Below are positions 15,037 through 23,562 of a DNA stretch of 53,484 nt, in pieces; within the stretch, counting starts at the first letter, position 1; the number at the start of each line of letters is the position of its first letter. Source of the DNA: Acidobacteriaceae bacterium (GTDB lineage: Bacteria > Acidobacteriota > Terriglobia > Terriglobales > Acidobacteriaceae). The translations under genes were made by a program, and so were the position numbers. The notes under the pieces are model-generated. The model had not been told where the DNA came from. It ran no database searches and worked only from the letters and a program-made list of their open reading frames with translations. The stretch spans positions 177,295 through 230,778 of the forward strand of contig PKVW01000056.1 of assembly GCA_003131585.1 (NCBI GenBank), written 5' to 3'.

Positions 15037-15975
15037 ATGCCGGAACTCCCCGAAGTTGAAACCATCGCCCGCGGACTGGCCCGGCGCGTGTCCGGCGATG
15101 TGATTGAGTCGATCTGGCTGGGCCAAAAGCCGGAGCCGCTGAAATCTCCAGCGAGGGAAATCGCCGCCGCGCTGGCGCACAGCCGCATCGCCACTGTACG
15201 GCGTATGGGCAAGCACATCGTGTTTGACCTCGAGCAGAAAAGTTTGGCGCGGGCGCCCCTTCGGCAAGCTCAGGGAAGGCTCTCGCCCGCGAACGGCAGA
15301 GAGCCGAAACCGGCGCGTCAGGGATCTAAAGTCAATTCGGCGCAAGCGGAGGCGGACGAGGGCGTCCGCCCCACACAAGCGCAGTGGATCGTCCACCTGG
15401 GCATGACCGGCCGCTTGCAAGTCTGCGAACCGAAGTCAGAAGTGCTCAAGCACACTCATGCGATTCTCAAGCTGGCATCGGGCAGGGAACTGCGCTTTGT
15501 CGACCCCCGCCGCTTCGGGCGGTTGAGCGTTGCCTGCGCCGGTGGCTTCGAAGCGGGCGGCCTTGAGCCGCTGGAAGCCGACTCGGATGGCTTCCTCGCT
15601 CTGTTTCGTGGCCGTAAGACTCCCATCAAAAGTGCGTTACTCAACCAGAAACTGTTGCGCGGCGTCGGGAACATCTATGCCGACGAGTCGCTGTTCCGCG
15701 CCGGAATTCGCCCACGCCGCCGCGCCTCCACCATTACGCGCGGCCAACTAGCCAGCCTGCTCGCGTCGGTGAAAGAGGTTCTTCGGGAGGCGATTGCTCT
15801 CGGCGGCTCGTCCATTTCAGATTATGTGGACGCCGACGGCGAGGAAGGCTTCTTCCAATTGCAACATCGCGTCTACGGCCGCGAAGGCGAGCCCTGCCTT
15901 GTCTGCAAGACGCCCGTCAAACGCATCGTAATTGCCGGACGCAGCAGCCACTACTGCCCGCGGTGCCAGAAGTGA
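15037..15975 (+). CDS. mutM: Formamidopyrimidine-DNA glycosylase with an internal insertion
   Basis: 312 residues; the usual length is about 270. It removes oxidised purines such as 8-oxoguanine and cuts the strand. It starts MPELPEVETIARGL, giving the catalytic Pro2 and Glu3; Lys59 (MGKHIVF) is the conserved lysine. The C-terminus has the H2TH region (KSALLNQKLLRGVGNIYADE) and a zinc finger CLVC-x16-CPRC. Residues about 68-114 are a low-complexity insertion between strands that normally lie next to each other (FDLEQ and QWIVHLGMTG). It is encoded by repeat-like DNA (15238-15375) and remains in frame. The enzyme may stay active since the insertion falls in a surface loop. TATACT at 15023-15028 suggests an almost leaderless transcript. 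Confidence 0.93.
   Translation: MPELPEVETIARGLARRVSGDVIESIWLGQKPEPLKSPAREIAAALAHSRIATVRRMGKHIVFDLEQKSLARAPLRQAQGRLSPANGREPKPARQGSKVNSAQAEADEGVRPTQAQWIVHLGMTGRLQVCEPKSEVLKHTHAILKLASGRELRFVDPRRFGRLSVACAGGFEAGGLEPLEADSDGFLALFRGRKTPIKSALLNQKLLRGVGNIYADESLFRAGIRPRRRASTITRGQLASLLASVKEVLREAIALGGSSISDYVDADGEEGFFQLQHRVYGREGEPCLVCKTPVKRIVIAGRSSHYCPRCQK
15238..15375 (+). repeat. Repeat-derived in-frame insertion within mutM
   Basis: The inserted DNA contains CCCTTCGGCAAGCTCAGGGA and encodes the peptide LRQAQGRLS, a sequence typical of intergenic repeats of the form CTTCGRCAAGCTCAGG known from many bacterial genomes. It adds about 46 codons without breaking the frame. Confidence 0.65.
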
Positions 15976-15989
15976 CGCTTTGTCATCCT

Positions 15990-16060
15990 GAACAAGCGTT
16001 CTTTGCGCAGTGAAGGATCTGGGCGAGCCGCGCGAAGCGTCGCGTTCTTTGCGACGCAAC
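15990..16060. repeat. Intergenic repeat with hairpin between mutM and glk
   Basis: Begins with TTTGTCATCCTGAACAAGCG and GCGCAGTGAAGGATCT, words of a repeat common between genes in many GC-rich genomes. It ends with the perfect hairpin GCGTCGC-GTTCTTT-GCGACGC (16037-16057). GCGTTCTTTGCG occurs twice. No T-run, so not a typical terminator. Confidence 0.5.
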
Positions 16061-16124
16061 AATCGCGCGTTTGGCTCGCTTCCCTTGAGCACTCTCCTCC
16101 CCGGTTCTGATAATCTTCTCCTCA

Positions 16125-17177
16125 ATGCCTGATTTCTCCATCGGAGTCGACCTCGGCGGCACCAACCTGCGCATTGCCGCCGTGAGCGGCGAGGGGCAGC
16201 TTCTCGAAAAAGTTACGCTGGGGACCAAAGTCGCTCTCGGCCGCGACCACGTCATCGACGAAATGTGCGACGCGATTCAACGTCTGTCCGAGAAGTACAG
16301 GGCGACAGGAAAGTTTCTTGGCGCCGGCATCGGCGTTCCCGGCATCATCGACATGCAAACCGGAATGCTGCGGAAGTCGGCCAACCTTCCGGGCTGGGCG
16401 GACTATCCGGTGCGCGCGGAAATCGAGCGCCGCCTGGGACTCTTGAAAAACGTCGCGCGCGTCGTCCTCGAAAACGATGCTAATGTTGCGGCGCTTGGCG
16501 AGCAGTGGCTGGGCGCTGCTCGCGGCGTCCTGAACATGGCGGTGGTCACGCTGGGCACCGGAATCGGCGGCGGAATCGTGCTCGGAGGAAAAATCTGGCA
16601 CGGCATGAATGGCATGGCGGGCGAGTTCGGGCATGTCACCCTCGAACCGGAAGGCCATCCCTGTGGCTGCGGCAACCGCGGATGCGCCGAGCAGTATGCT
16701 TCCGCCAGCGCGATTGTTCGCATGGCCCGGGAGTCGATCGCCAGCGGTCAAGCGCCATCGCTGGCCAAGGCCGCGTCCTCGGACGCTGAGTTCGGCGCGG
16801 AGTCGATCTACAACCTGGCGATCCAGGGGGACGAGCACGCGCGGCGCATTTTCCGGAGTTTTGGACGCTACTTGGGCATATTGCTTTCCGACCTGATCAA
16901 CGTTCTGAATCTCGATATGTTCGTGATCGGCGGAGGCGTTTCCAGCGCATGGGATGCTTATGCTCCCAACATGTTCGAAGAACTACGGGAGCGGTCGCTG
17001 GTCTATGCGGCCACCGCTCCCACCGACCCTCTGAGAAGCGATTTGCTAGGAAAAGAAGAAGGCGCGTCGGCACAGACCGAAAGCCTCACCGAAAGAAAAA
17101 CCATTATCACGTGCGCCTTGCTGGGAAGCGACGCCGGGCTGTTTGGGGCTGCGCGGGTCGCGGTGCCGGCTAGTTAG
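16125..17177 (+). CDS. glk: ROK-family glucokinase
   Basis: 350 residues. ROK sugar kinase that phosphorylates glucose (or a related hexose) with ATP. Visible are the phosphate loop GVDLGGTNLRIAAV (7-20), the sugar-binding LENDANVAALGEQWLGAARG with its catalytic Asp, TLGTGIGGGIVLGG, the Glu-His pair in MAGEFGHVTLEP, and the zinc motif CGCGNRGCAEQYAS. The zinc motif and lack of an HTH mark it as a kinase rather than a ROK repressor. Length is slightly above average because of a charged loop (about 300-325). GATAAT lies some 15 bases before the ATG, so the leader is short. Confidence 0.93.
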   Translation: MPDFSIGVDLGGTNLRIAAVSGEGQLLEKVTLGTKVALGRDHVIDEMCDAIQRLSEKYRATGKFLGAGIGVPGIIDMQTGMLRKSANLPGWADYPVRAEIERRLGLLKNVARVVLENDANVAALGEQWLGAARGVLNMAVVTLGTGIGGGIVLGGKIWHGMNGMAGEFGHVTLEPEGHPCGCGNRGCAEQYASASAIVRMARESIASGQAPSLAKAASSDAEFGAESIYNLAIQGDEHARRIFRSFGRYLGILLSDLINVLNLDMFVIGGGVSSAWDAYAPNMFEELRERSLVYAATAPTDPLRSDLLGKEEGASAQTESLTERKTIITCALLGSDAGLFGAARVAVPAS

Positions 17178-17264
17178 AACTCATGTCTTGAACAGGCGGG
17201 CGAAGGTGCTGATTGACAAGACTTCGGCGCGCCCCTACGATTTCCGGCATACGGGAGACTCGCA

Positions 17265-17759
17265 ATGGCAAAACGCGTTGTTGTCGCAATCTTGCTGATA
17301 TCGTCTTTACTGTGGGGCGCAAATACCGCCGGGGTTGAAGATGGCTCCGATTGGAAGCAGTTTTCCCAAAGCTACAAAATCGGCTGGATCGATGGTTTTG
17401 TGACTGCAATGAGTGATGCCCAGATAGACACCGCAGTCTTGTGTGCATTCCAGTTGAAGCTTCGTTTGGAATCCGCAGAGGCCAAAGCTTGTGCGGCGGA
17501 GGCCCAAGGCTTCAATTATGAAATGATTAAATATGGCCGGTTCCTTGATGGCATGGACACGTTCTACAAAGATTTTCGCAACACGGAATATCCGATCAAT
17601 TGGGCGATGAAAATTGTGCGCGATCAGATCAACGGGCGCCCCGCGGAGGACATTGAAAGAGAGTTGGTTGCATGGCGTCAATGTCGCGCCGATAGCAGTA
17701 AATGCATCACTCCGGCGAGTGCGACGAAGCCGCCCGCACCAGCGGCAAAGCAACAGTGA
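17265..17759 (+). CDS. Exported protein of unknown function
   Basis: 164 residues with a signal peptide (MAKRVVVAILLISSLLWGAN) and a GGGAGA site nine bases upstream of the ATG. The mature part is helical with conserved-looking aromatic and Gly positions (YKIGWIDGFVTAMSDA; GRFLDGMDTFYKDFRN; NWAMKIVRDQINGRP) and two or more cysteines, ending in a Pro/Ala tail. The shape recalls small periplasmic Rap1a/Tai-like proteins (YxxGYxxG, then WxxxxLV), but I do not claim it. It is 18 bases from the next gene and may form a two-gene unit with it. Confidence 0.7.
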   Translation: MAKRVVVAILLISSLLWGANTAGVEDGSDWKQFSQSYKIGWIDGFVTAMSDAQIDTAVLCAFQLKLRLESAEAKACAAEAQGFNYEMIKYGRFLDGMDTFYKDFRNTEYPINWAMKIVRDQINGRPAEDIERELVAWRQCRADSSKCITPASATKPPAPAAKQQ

Positions 17760-17777
17760 CCTTCTTAGGAGATAGGT

Positions 17778-18557
17778 GTGAAGGAACTACCAGCTTTGCT
17801 CGACGAAATCCGCCAAAGGCTTGAACTGTTTGAATCGAATCTGCCCAAACGTCTTGACGGGATGGCCGTTTCACGAATTTCAAAGTTGCCGTACAAAGTA
17901 TTGTTTTACCGCGAGGCCCTTATCTGGAGAATGGCAGAGATAGGCCGCGCTGCGTTCGAGGATTTCGAGCGTGACAAACTCGTATCCGCCATCGTTCTCA
18001 CACGTGCCGCGGTAGAGACAAGCGCCGCCTTGTGGTACCTGTGCACCAAAGTGGCCGCCGCCATAAAATCGGCTTCAGTCGGGAATATAGACCAGTACTT
18101 GACAAGGCTGGCCGTAGGCATTGCGACTGACCCGCCCTCTTTGAAGAACGGCGCGGCTTTTCCCCGTCCTATTAAGGTTCGTCACTTTCTCAAACAAGTG
18201 GATAAGGACATTGACGGGTTTAGCGCGCAATACGGAATCCTCAGCGAATATGCACATCCCAACTGGGCCGGAACCGTTCTGTCGTACGCCAAACACGATC
18301 CGGAAAACCGAGTAACCGACTTTGGTCAAAATATCCGTAAGGGTGAAAACACAAGGCGCATAGGGGTTGTTAATCTCAGCGTTGCGTTGGCGATGTTCGA
18401 AAGAAGCTACAATCGCGTTAGCGAACTCATTCCCGCATTCACTGCGCTGGCCGAGAAAAATCTGAAGGAACGGGCCAGTTTAGAAACATCCGCAGAAGTT
18501 TCAAATCTAACGGTCGTAATCGGGCCATTTCGCCGACAATACCCCAAACGACGGTAG
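17778..18557 (+). CDS. Helical cytoplasmic protein of unknown function, DUF5677-like
   Basis: 259 residues from GTG 17778, which follows TTAGGAGATA. It has no signal peptide or membrane helix and is mostly helical. Two blocks stand out: LVSAIVLTRAAVETSAALWYL and QYGILSEYAHPNWAG; an R/E-rich helix followed by SExxHP resembles DUF5677/HEPN-like proteins of unknown role. Codon use differs from its neighbours (more AT-rich third positions, like the gene before it), so both may have been acquired together. It converges on hisC with only 12 bases between stops. Confidence 0.65.
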   Translation: MKELPALLDEIRQRLELFESNLPKRLDGMAVSRISKLPYKVLFYREALIWRMAEIGRAAFEDFERDKLVSAIVLTRAAVETSAALWYLCTKVAAAIKSASVGNIDQYLTRLAVGIATDPPSLKNGAAFPRPIKVRHFLKQVDKDIDGFSAQYGILSEYAHPNWAGTVLSYAKHDPENRVTDFGQNIRKGENTRRIGVVNLSVALAMFERSYNRVSELIPAFTALAEKNLKERASLETSAEVSNLTVVIGPFRRQYPKRR

Positions 18558-18569
18558 ATGAGAGGGTCG

Positions 18570-19733
18570 CTAGCTTCCTCGTGCCAGAGTTGACACTCGA
18601 GGCCTGTCCACAGAACCGCGCGATCCCAGCCGCCGCGCCGCTTGCAAAAACGCCTGGTTCTGCTCCGGCGTGCCAATGGTCACACGAATGCAATTGGGCG
18701 CTCCCCAATGTCCAAGCGGACGCACGGCCACGCCTTCATCCTGCAAACGGTTGGCGACCACCGCCGCATCTTCTCCAAGATCGCAGAAAACAAAATTCGC
18801 CGATGTTGGAACGACGCGATATCCCAACCCCGACAACTCCTGCGCGAGGACTCGCGACTGCATCATATTGTTCTCCACCACGCGCTGAATATGGTGGTGG
18901 TCGTCGATAGCCGCCATTGCCCCCGCTTGCGCCACCGCCGAGACGGAAAACGTGTTGCGCATGCGCGCGCAATAGCCCAGCAATTCCGCGGGGCCTAAGC
19001 CATATCCCACGCGCAGGCCGGCGAGTCCATGCGCTTTTGAAAATGTCCGCAGCACGACCACGCTCGCGCCCTGGCGCACATAATCCAGCGAGTTCGAGTA
19101 TGCAATTCCCCGCAGCGCCGCGAAATGCAGCGCGAATTCGTAGTAAGCCTCATCCAGAACCACGACCACGTGGCCCGGAAGCTGCCCCAGAAAGCGCTCC
19201 ACCATGGCCGCTTCCAGCATCGTGCCCGTAGGATTGTTGGGGTTCGCCAGAAAGACGAGGCGCGTGTTCGAGTCGATGGCGGCGACCATCGCTTCCAGAT
19301 CGAAGCTGTCTTCGCCAGAGCGCATAGGCGCTTCGATCAGATGCCCGCCCGCCGCCTGCACGGCCAGCGAGTACACGATGAATGAGCGCTCGCTGGTCAC
19401 CGCATTGAGCCCCGGCGCGAGCAGTGTCTGGCAGAGCAGAGTCAACAGCGCCGTTGAGCCGGCGGTGACCAGCACCTGCTCCGGCGGCAGGCTGTGGTGC
19501 GCGGCGAGTTCGCGGCGCAGCTGGCTGCAATCGTCGTCGGGATAGAAATTCGCCGCGTTCAGCGCGCTCCGCATGGCATCGATGGCACGCGCCGAAGGCC
19601 CAAAAGGACTCTCGTTAGAATCGAGTTTGATAAGGAGCGACCGGCGTTCCAGCGCCGCCGGCGTTGTGCTGGGAGGATTCGTCGTGCCCAGGTCGCGGGC
19701 CGGCTTGGATACAATGTCGAAAAAGCGGCTCAT
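18570..19733 (-). CDS. hisC: Histidinol-phosphate aminotransferase family protein
   Basis: 387 residues, class I/II PLP aminotransferase. It has KLDSNESPFGPS near the N-terminus (the HisC hallmark LxxNExPxGP), VFLANPNNPTG, LDEAYYEFA, and the PLP lysine in RTFSKAHGLAGLRVGYG. HisC converts imidazole-acetol phosphate to histidinol phosphate; related enzymes also act on aromatic amino acids. No other his gene is nearby, so a role in Phe/Tyr synthesis is possible. It is the last gene of the trpS-scpA-scpB-rluB-hisC run, starting 12 bases after the rluB stop. Confidence 0.88.
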   Translation of the reverse strand: MSRFFDIVSKPARDLGTTNPPSTTPAALERRSLLIKLDSNESPFGPSARAIDAMRSALNAANFYPDDDCSQLRRELAAHHSLPPEQVLVTAGSTALLTLLCQTLLAPGLNAVTSERSFIVYSLAVQAAGGHLIEAPMRSGEDSFDLEAMVAAIDSNTRLVFLANPNNPTGTMLEAAMVERFLGQLPGHVVVVLDEAYYEFALHFAALRGIAYSNSLDYVRQGASVVVLRTFSKAHGLAGLRVGYGLGPAELLGYCARMRNTFSVSAVAQAGAMAAIDDHHHIQRVVENNMMQSRVLAQELSGLGYRVVPTSANFVFCDLGEDAAVVANRLQDEGVAVRPLGHWGAPNCIRVTIGTPEQNQAFLQAARRLGSRGSVDRPRVSTLARGS

Positions 19734-19745
19734 GCTTGCCGCTCA

Positions 19746-20510
19746 TCATGCCATGAAACGCTTCGTTCCCGCTATCTGTTTGTTGCAGGCGGTTCGCAGG
19801 CGATCGACTTCCTGCACGGTTAGGGAACGGAATTGCCCGGGGGGAACATCGAGGGTGAGCGGGCCGTAGCGGACACGCTTGATTTTCTCCACGTGGTGCC
19901 CGACCTTCTCAAACATACGCCGGATCTCCCGGTTGCGGCCTTCGATCAGGGTAACCTCATACCACGGATTGGCGGCTTCCTTAATCAGACGGATGCCCGC
20001 AGGCGCGGTCCGCACTCGCCAGCCGTTTTCGGTGGCAATGGAAACTCCGCTGCGCAGTTTTTCCAGCGCTTCGCCGCTCGGAGTTCCGGCAATCTTCACC
20101 ACGTAAGTCTTGGGCACGTGCGATGCCGCTTTCATCAACTTGTTCGCCAGTGCGCCGTCATTGGTTAACAGCAGCAGGCCCTCGCTGGCGTAGTCGAGCC
20201 GCCCCACCGGATAGACGCGCTTCTTCACGCCCCGGATCAATTGCATCACCGTCGGCCGCTTCTCCGGATCGCTCACCGTAGTCACGTAGCCCTTAGGTTT
20301 ATTCAGCAGCAGGTAGACATGCAGTTGCGCGCCCTGCAGCAGCTTTCCATCCACTCGGATGTGATCGGTATCCGGGTCTGCCTTGCTTCCCAATTCCGTC
20401 ACCACGGTCCCGTTCACCTTCACGTGGCCGGCGCTGATCAGTTCCTCGGCTTTGCGCCGGGAAGCAATCCCAGCGGCGGCAATAATTTTTTGCAGGCGTT
20501 CAATAGGCAT
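19746..20510 (-). CDS. rluB: Ribosomal large-subunit pseudouridine synthase, RluB/RsuA family
   Basis: 254 residues from the ATG at 20510 (an upstream ATG at 20540 would add ten residues unlike the family). It has an N-terminal S4 RNA-binding domain (IERLQKIIAAAGIASRRKAE) and an RsuA-type catalytic domain with the active Asp in VGRLDYASEGLLLLTNDG. The KPKGYVTTVSDP and EGRNREIRRMFEKVGH motifs point to RluB-like enzymes, which modify U2605 of 23S rRNA. The scpA-scpB-rluB order is conserved across many phyla. Confidence 0.93.
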   Translation of the reverse strand: MPIERLQKIIAAAGIASRRKAEELISAGHVKVNGTVVTELGSKADPDTDHIRVDGKLLQGAQLHVYLLLNKPKGYVTTVSDPEKRPTVMQLIRGVKKRVYPVGRLDYASEGLLLLTNDGALANKLMKAASHVPKTYVVKIAGTPSGEALEKLRSGVSIATENGWRVRTAPAGIRLIKEAANPWYEVTLIEGRNREIRRMFEKVGHHVEKIKRVRYGPLTLDVPPGQFRSLTVQEVDRLRTACNKQIAGTKRFMA

Positions 20511-20565
20511 GTTTGTGAAGCTTCCAATCCCAGCTTCCAATCCGATCTTCGAATGATGACGGCGG

Positions 20566-21228
20566 CTATTCTTTTTGGGCGGCGGACTCTGCGATCTCTT
20601 CCGCCTCGGCAGGATCGGTCTCTCGCGCTTGCGCCGCGTCTTCCGCAGGGATCAACTCCCCCTGGAACGATTCCGCCACCAGCTTCTCGAATTCCTCCAT
20701 GCTGGGCAGCTCGTTGACGTCCTTCAAGCCAAAGCGCATCAGGAATTCTTTGGTCGTCTTGTAGAGAATCGGCCGCCCGATCACCTGCTTGCGGCCCGCG
20801 GTGGTGATCAGCTTTCGATCCAGCAGGGTCGCAATCACGCCGCCAGAATCCACGCCTCGAATCTCGTTGATTTCCGGCACCGTGGCGGGCTGCTTATAGG
20901 CGATGACAGCGAGCGTTTCCAGAGCCGGCAGCGATAGCCTGATCGGCGGCTTCAGGCTCTTGGCGAAGCTGCGCACCATTTCGTGCTGCTCGGGCTTGGT
21001 GGACATGCGATAGCCGCCCGCCACCTGGCGAATCTCGATGCCGTGATCCGGGCCGCCGTATTCGCCGGCCAGGTCCTCCAAGCTGGAGCGCACTCGCGAT
21101 TTCACGTCGGCCTCATCGACAGCGCCCGCCGCAACGACGCTCTCCTTCACAAGTTGGGTCATCTGCTCCAGCGTGATCGGCGTCTCCGCCGCATAAATGA
21201 TGGCTTCGAGTTGAGCTTTTAAACTCAT
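20566..21228 (-). CDS. scpB: Segregation and condensation protein B
   Basis: 220 residues. ScpB is the kite subunit of the SMC-ScpAB condensin and dimerises through winged-helix domains. It begins MSLKAQLEAIIYAAETPITL and contains the family core LSLPALETLAVIAYKQPATV, EINEIRGVDSGGVIATLLDR and GRPILYKTTKEFLMRFGL. The acidic C-terminal tail is typical. It lies 83 bases after scpA, a gap filled with degenerate GCAATT/GGCAACTG repeats. Confidence 0.95.
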   Translation of the reverse strand: MSLKAQLEAIIYAAETPITLEQMTQLVKESVVAAGAVDEADVKSRVRSSLEDLAGEYGGPDHGIEIRQVAGGYRMSTKPEQHEMVRSFAKSLKPPIRLSLPALETLAVIAYKQPATVPEINEIRGVDSGGVIATLLDRKLITTAGRKQVIGRPILYKTTKEFLMRFGLKDVNELPSMEEFEKLVAESFQGELIPAEDAAQARETDPAEAEEIAESAAQKE

Positions 21229-21235
21229 AGGTCAG

Positions 21236-21305
21236 GTGTCAGTCGTCGGTTAGCAATAAAAGTCGGCAGTCGCGACTGGCAACTGATGACTGGTCACTGG
21301 CAACT
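21236..21305. repeat. Degenerate repeat array between scpA and scpB
   Basis: Multiple near-copies of GACTGGCAACTG and GGTTAGCAAT, for example CGCGACTGGCAACTGATGAC and TGGTCACTGGCAACTG. It resembles the arrays at 11462-11560 and 47331-47440 and separates two genes usually adjacent or overlapping. Confidence 0.5.
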
Positions 21306-21311
21306 GTTCTT

Positions 21312-22226
21312 TCATCTCCAATCGTCGCGCACAGCGGCCTGCTCTGCCATGATAGCGTCGAACCCGGTGTGTTTGCGCACCGCAATCTCGCCGAACATCT
21401 GGTCCTGCCGAACCTGGATCGCCTGCAGCCGCACCATCTCCAGCAGCGCCAAGAACATGCACACCAGCGTCTGCCGCGAGGGCACGCGCATCAGAAGCTG
21501 CTTCAGCCGGATGGGCCGGTCTTCGAGAGCCAGCCGTCGTCGCAGATAGTCAATCATCTGGCCCACCGTGACCGTTTCCTCGTCCACGTTGATCACTGGC
21601 CGGGTGCGTACCCGCTCCAGGATTTGCTGGAACGTCTTCACCAGATCGATCACGTCCGCGGCCATCTCCGGCTCGGCGCCTTCGGCATCGACGAATTCCT
21701 TCAACGCCGGATTCGTCAGCACCGCATCTTCGATCTGCTGCTTCTGCAGGAGCATCTGCGCCGCCGACTTGAACTTTTCGTGCTCGAGCAGCCGGTTCAC
21801 CAACTCCGTGCGCGGATCTTCCAGCTCCTCCGCTTTCGCCGACGGATCGCGCGGCAGCAGCATCTTCGATTTGATGTGAATCAGCACCGCAGCCATATAG
21901 ATGAAGTCGGCCGCTACATTCACGTCCAGCTCGCGAATCTTTTCCACGTAGGCGAGATACTGCGCCGTAATGCGGGCGATCGGAATGTCGTAGATGTCGA
22001 TATCCTGCTTGCGAATCAGATCGAGCAGCAAGTCCAGTGGGCCTTCGTATACATCGCTGACCGAAACCGCAAACGGAGAATCGCTCTCTTCTTTCTTCGC
22101 CGACTGGCGATCTGATTCTTTCACCGGCGCCGCGGCAGAGCGAGGATTCGCAACGAGCACCGGCAAGGCCGGCCCCGGCGCGTTGTCCTCGGAGGTAATG
22201 ATTCTGTCTTCCATCCTACTTCCCAT
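21312..22226 (-). CDS. scpA: Segregation and condensation protein A
   Basis: 304 residues. ScpA is the kleisin that bridges the SMC heads. The diagnostic N-terminal block YEGPLDLLLDLIRKQDIDIY occurs at about 60-80 and is followed by IPIARITAQYLAYV and AADFIYMAAVLIHIKSKMLL; the C-terminal winged helix contains FLALLEMVRLQAIQVRQ. An extra 55-residue polar N-terminus precedes the kleisin head; an alternative start at MEDR (22214) would shorten it slightly. It starts only five bases after the trpS stop. Confidence 0.95.
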   Translation of the reverse strand: MGSRMEDRIITSEDNAPGPALPVLVANPRSAAAPVKESDRQSAKKEESDSPFAVSVSDVYEGPLDLLLDLIRKQDIDIYDIPIARITAQYLAYVEKIRELDVNVAADFIYMAAVLIHIKSKMLLPRDPSAKAEELEDPRTELVNRLLEHEKFKSAAQMLLQKQQIEDAVLTNPALKEFVDAEGAEPEMAADVIDLVKTFQQILERVRTRPVINVDEETVTVGQMIDYLRRRLALEDRPIRLKQLLMRVPSRQTLVCMFLALLEMVRLQAIQVRQDQMFGEIAVRKHTGFDAIMAEQAAVRDDWR

Positions 22227-22231
22227 CTTTC

Positions 22232-23278
22232 CTACTTCGCACCCTTGGCCGCCGGTGACTCATACGCAAGCGACATTCCCATGGCCTCGCGCACATCGTC
22301 CATGGTCTCGGCCGCCGCCTGACGAGCCCGCGCCGTGCCCGCCTCCAGAATATCCCAAGCCAGCCGCGGATTCTCCTCGAATTTCTTGCGCCGCTCCTGC
22401 ATCGGATGCAGCAGTTGCACCAGAGCATCGGCCGCCCAGCTCTTGCACTCGATGCAGCCAATGCCAGCGGACCGGCAGCCGACGTTCACTTTATCCATCG
22501 TAGCGCGGTCGCTAAAAATCTTGTGCAGATCCCCCACCGGGCACACATCCGGATTTCCGGGGTCGGAGCGCCGCACGCGCGCCGGGTCGGTCACCATCGT
22601 CTTCAGCTTCTGCCGGACCACCGCCTCCGGATCGGTCAGCAGGATGGTGTTGCCATACGATTTTGACATCTTGCGCCCATCGGTGCCCGGCAGCTTGGGC
22701 GCAAGCGTGAGCAACGATTGCGGCTCGGGGAAGACATCTCCGCGCTGTCCGTAAAAACTGTTGAACCTTCGCGCAATCTCCCGCGTGAGTTCGATGTGCG
22801 CCACCTGATCCTCGCCCACCGGAACTACCTCCGCTTTGTAGATCAGTATGTCCGCCGACTGCAGCACGGGATAGCCCAGAAACCCATACGTGCCCAGATC
22901 TTTATCCTTGATGTTCTCGCGCTGCTCCTTGTAGGTGGGAACCCGCTCCAGCCAGCCCAGCGGCGTGATCATGGAAAACAGCAGGTGCAGCTCGGCGTGC
23001 GCCGGGACGTGCGACTGGATGAAGATCACGGATTTCTCCGGATCGAGCCCCGCCGCGAACCAGTCGAGCGCCACTTCCAGCGAATTCTCTTTCACCCGCG
23101 AAGTATCGGCGTAGTCCGTCGTGAGCGCGTGCCAGTCGGCCACTTCGAAGAAGCATTGATACTCATCCTGCATGCGCACCCAATTGTCGAGCGCGCCCAC
23201 GTAGTTTCCCAGGTGCAGTTTGCCGGTCGAGCGCATGCCGCTGAGCACGCGTTTACGCAATTTGGTCGAAGCTGTCAT
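22232..23278 (-). CDS. trpS: Tryptophanyl-tRNA synthetase
   Basis: 348 residues, class Ic synthetase that charges tRNA-Trp. The HIGH-equivalent is TGKLHLGNYVGA (18-29) and the KMSKS loop is GRKMSKSYGNT. The family blocks FIQSHVPAHAELHLLFSMI and PVGEDQVAHIELTREIARRF are present. The insert with CRSAGIGCIEC contains three Cys and may bind metal, seen in some bacterial TrpRS. First gene of the minus-strand cluster; no T-box or trp leader was seen upstream. Confidence 0.95.
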   Translation of the reverse strand: MTASTKLRKRVLSGMRSTGKLHLGNYVGALDNWVRMQDEYQCFFEVADWHALTTDYADTSRVKENSLEVALDWFAAGLDPEKSVIFIQSHVPAHAELHLLFSMITPLGWLERVPTYKEQRENIKDKDLGTYGFLGYPVLQSADILIYKAEVVPVGEDQVAHIELTREIARRFNSFYGQRGDVFPEPQSLLTLAPKLPGTDGRKMSKSYGNTILLTDPEAVVRQKLKTMVTDPARVRRSDPGNPDVCPVGDLHKIFSDRATMDKVNVGCRSAGIGCIECKSWAADALVQLLHPMQERRKKFEENPRLAWDILEAGTARARQAAAETMDDVREAMGMSLAYESPAAKGAK

Positions 23279-23562
23279 CGGTTTTCAACGAGTCGTAAAA
23301 AAAAGAGAGGCACAACGGAACCACAGCGCCCAAATTCACAGGTTGCGGCGTCATGCGAAAGTATCGTCGATACTACCACGCAGCGCGCGGATTTCGGGGG
23401 TGAAGTGGCAAGACAGGTCTGAGCCGAAGCATTCCAGGGAACCTCTCCGCCCCCGATTGCTTTATAATTCGCGTCACTTCTTTGTCGCAAGGCGTCGAAG
23501 GCCGATTGCGAACTGTGTGCCCGCTCCAGGCGTTTTCAGCAGTCGTCGAAAAAAGGAAACCG

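Noticed and set aside
16037-16057. Perfect hairpin GCGTCGC-GTTCTTT-GCGACGC as a mutM terminator
   Set aside because: No T-run on either strand; better explained as part of an intergenic repeat.
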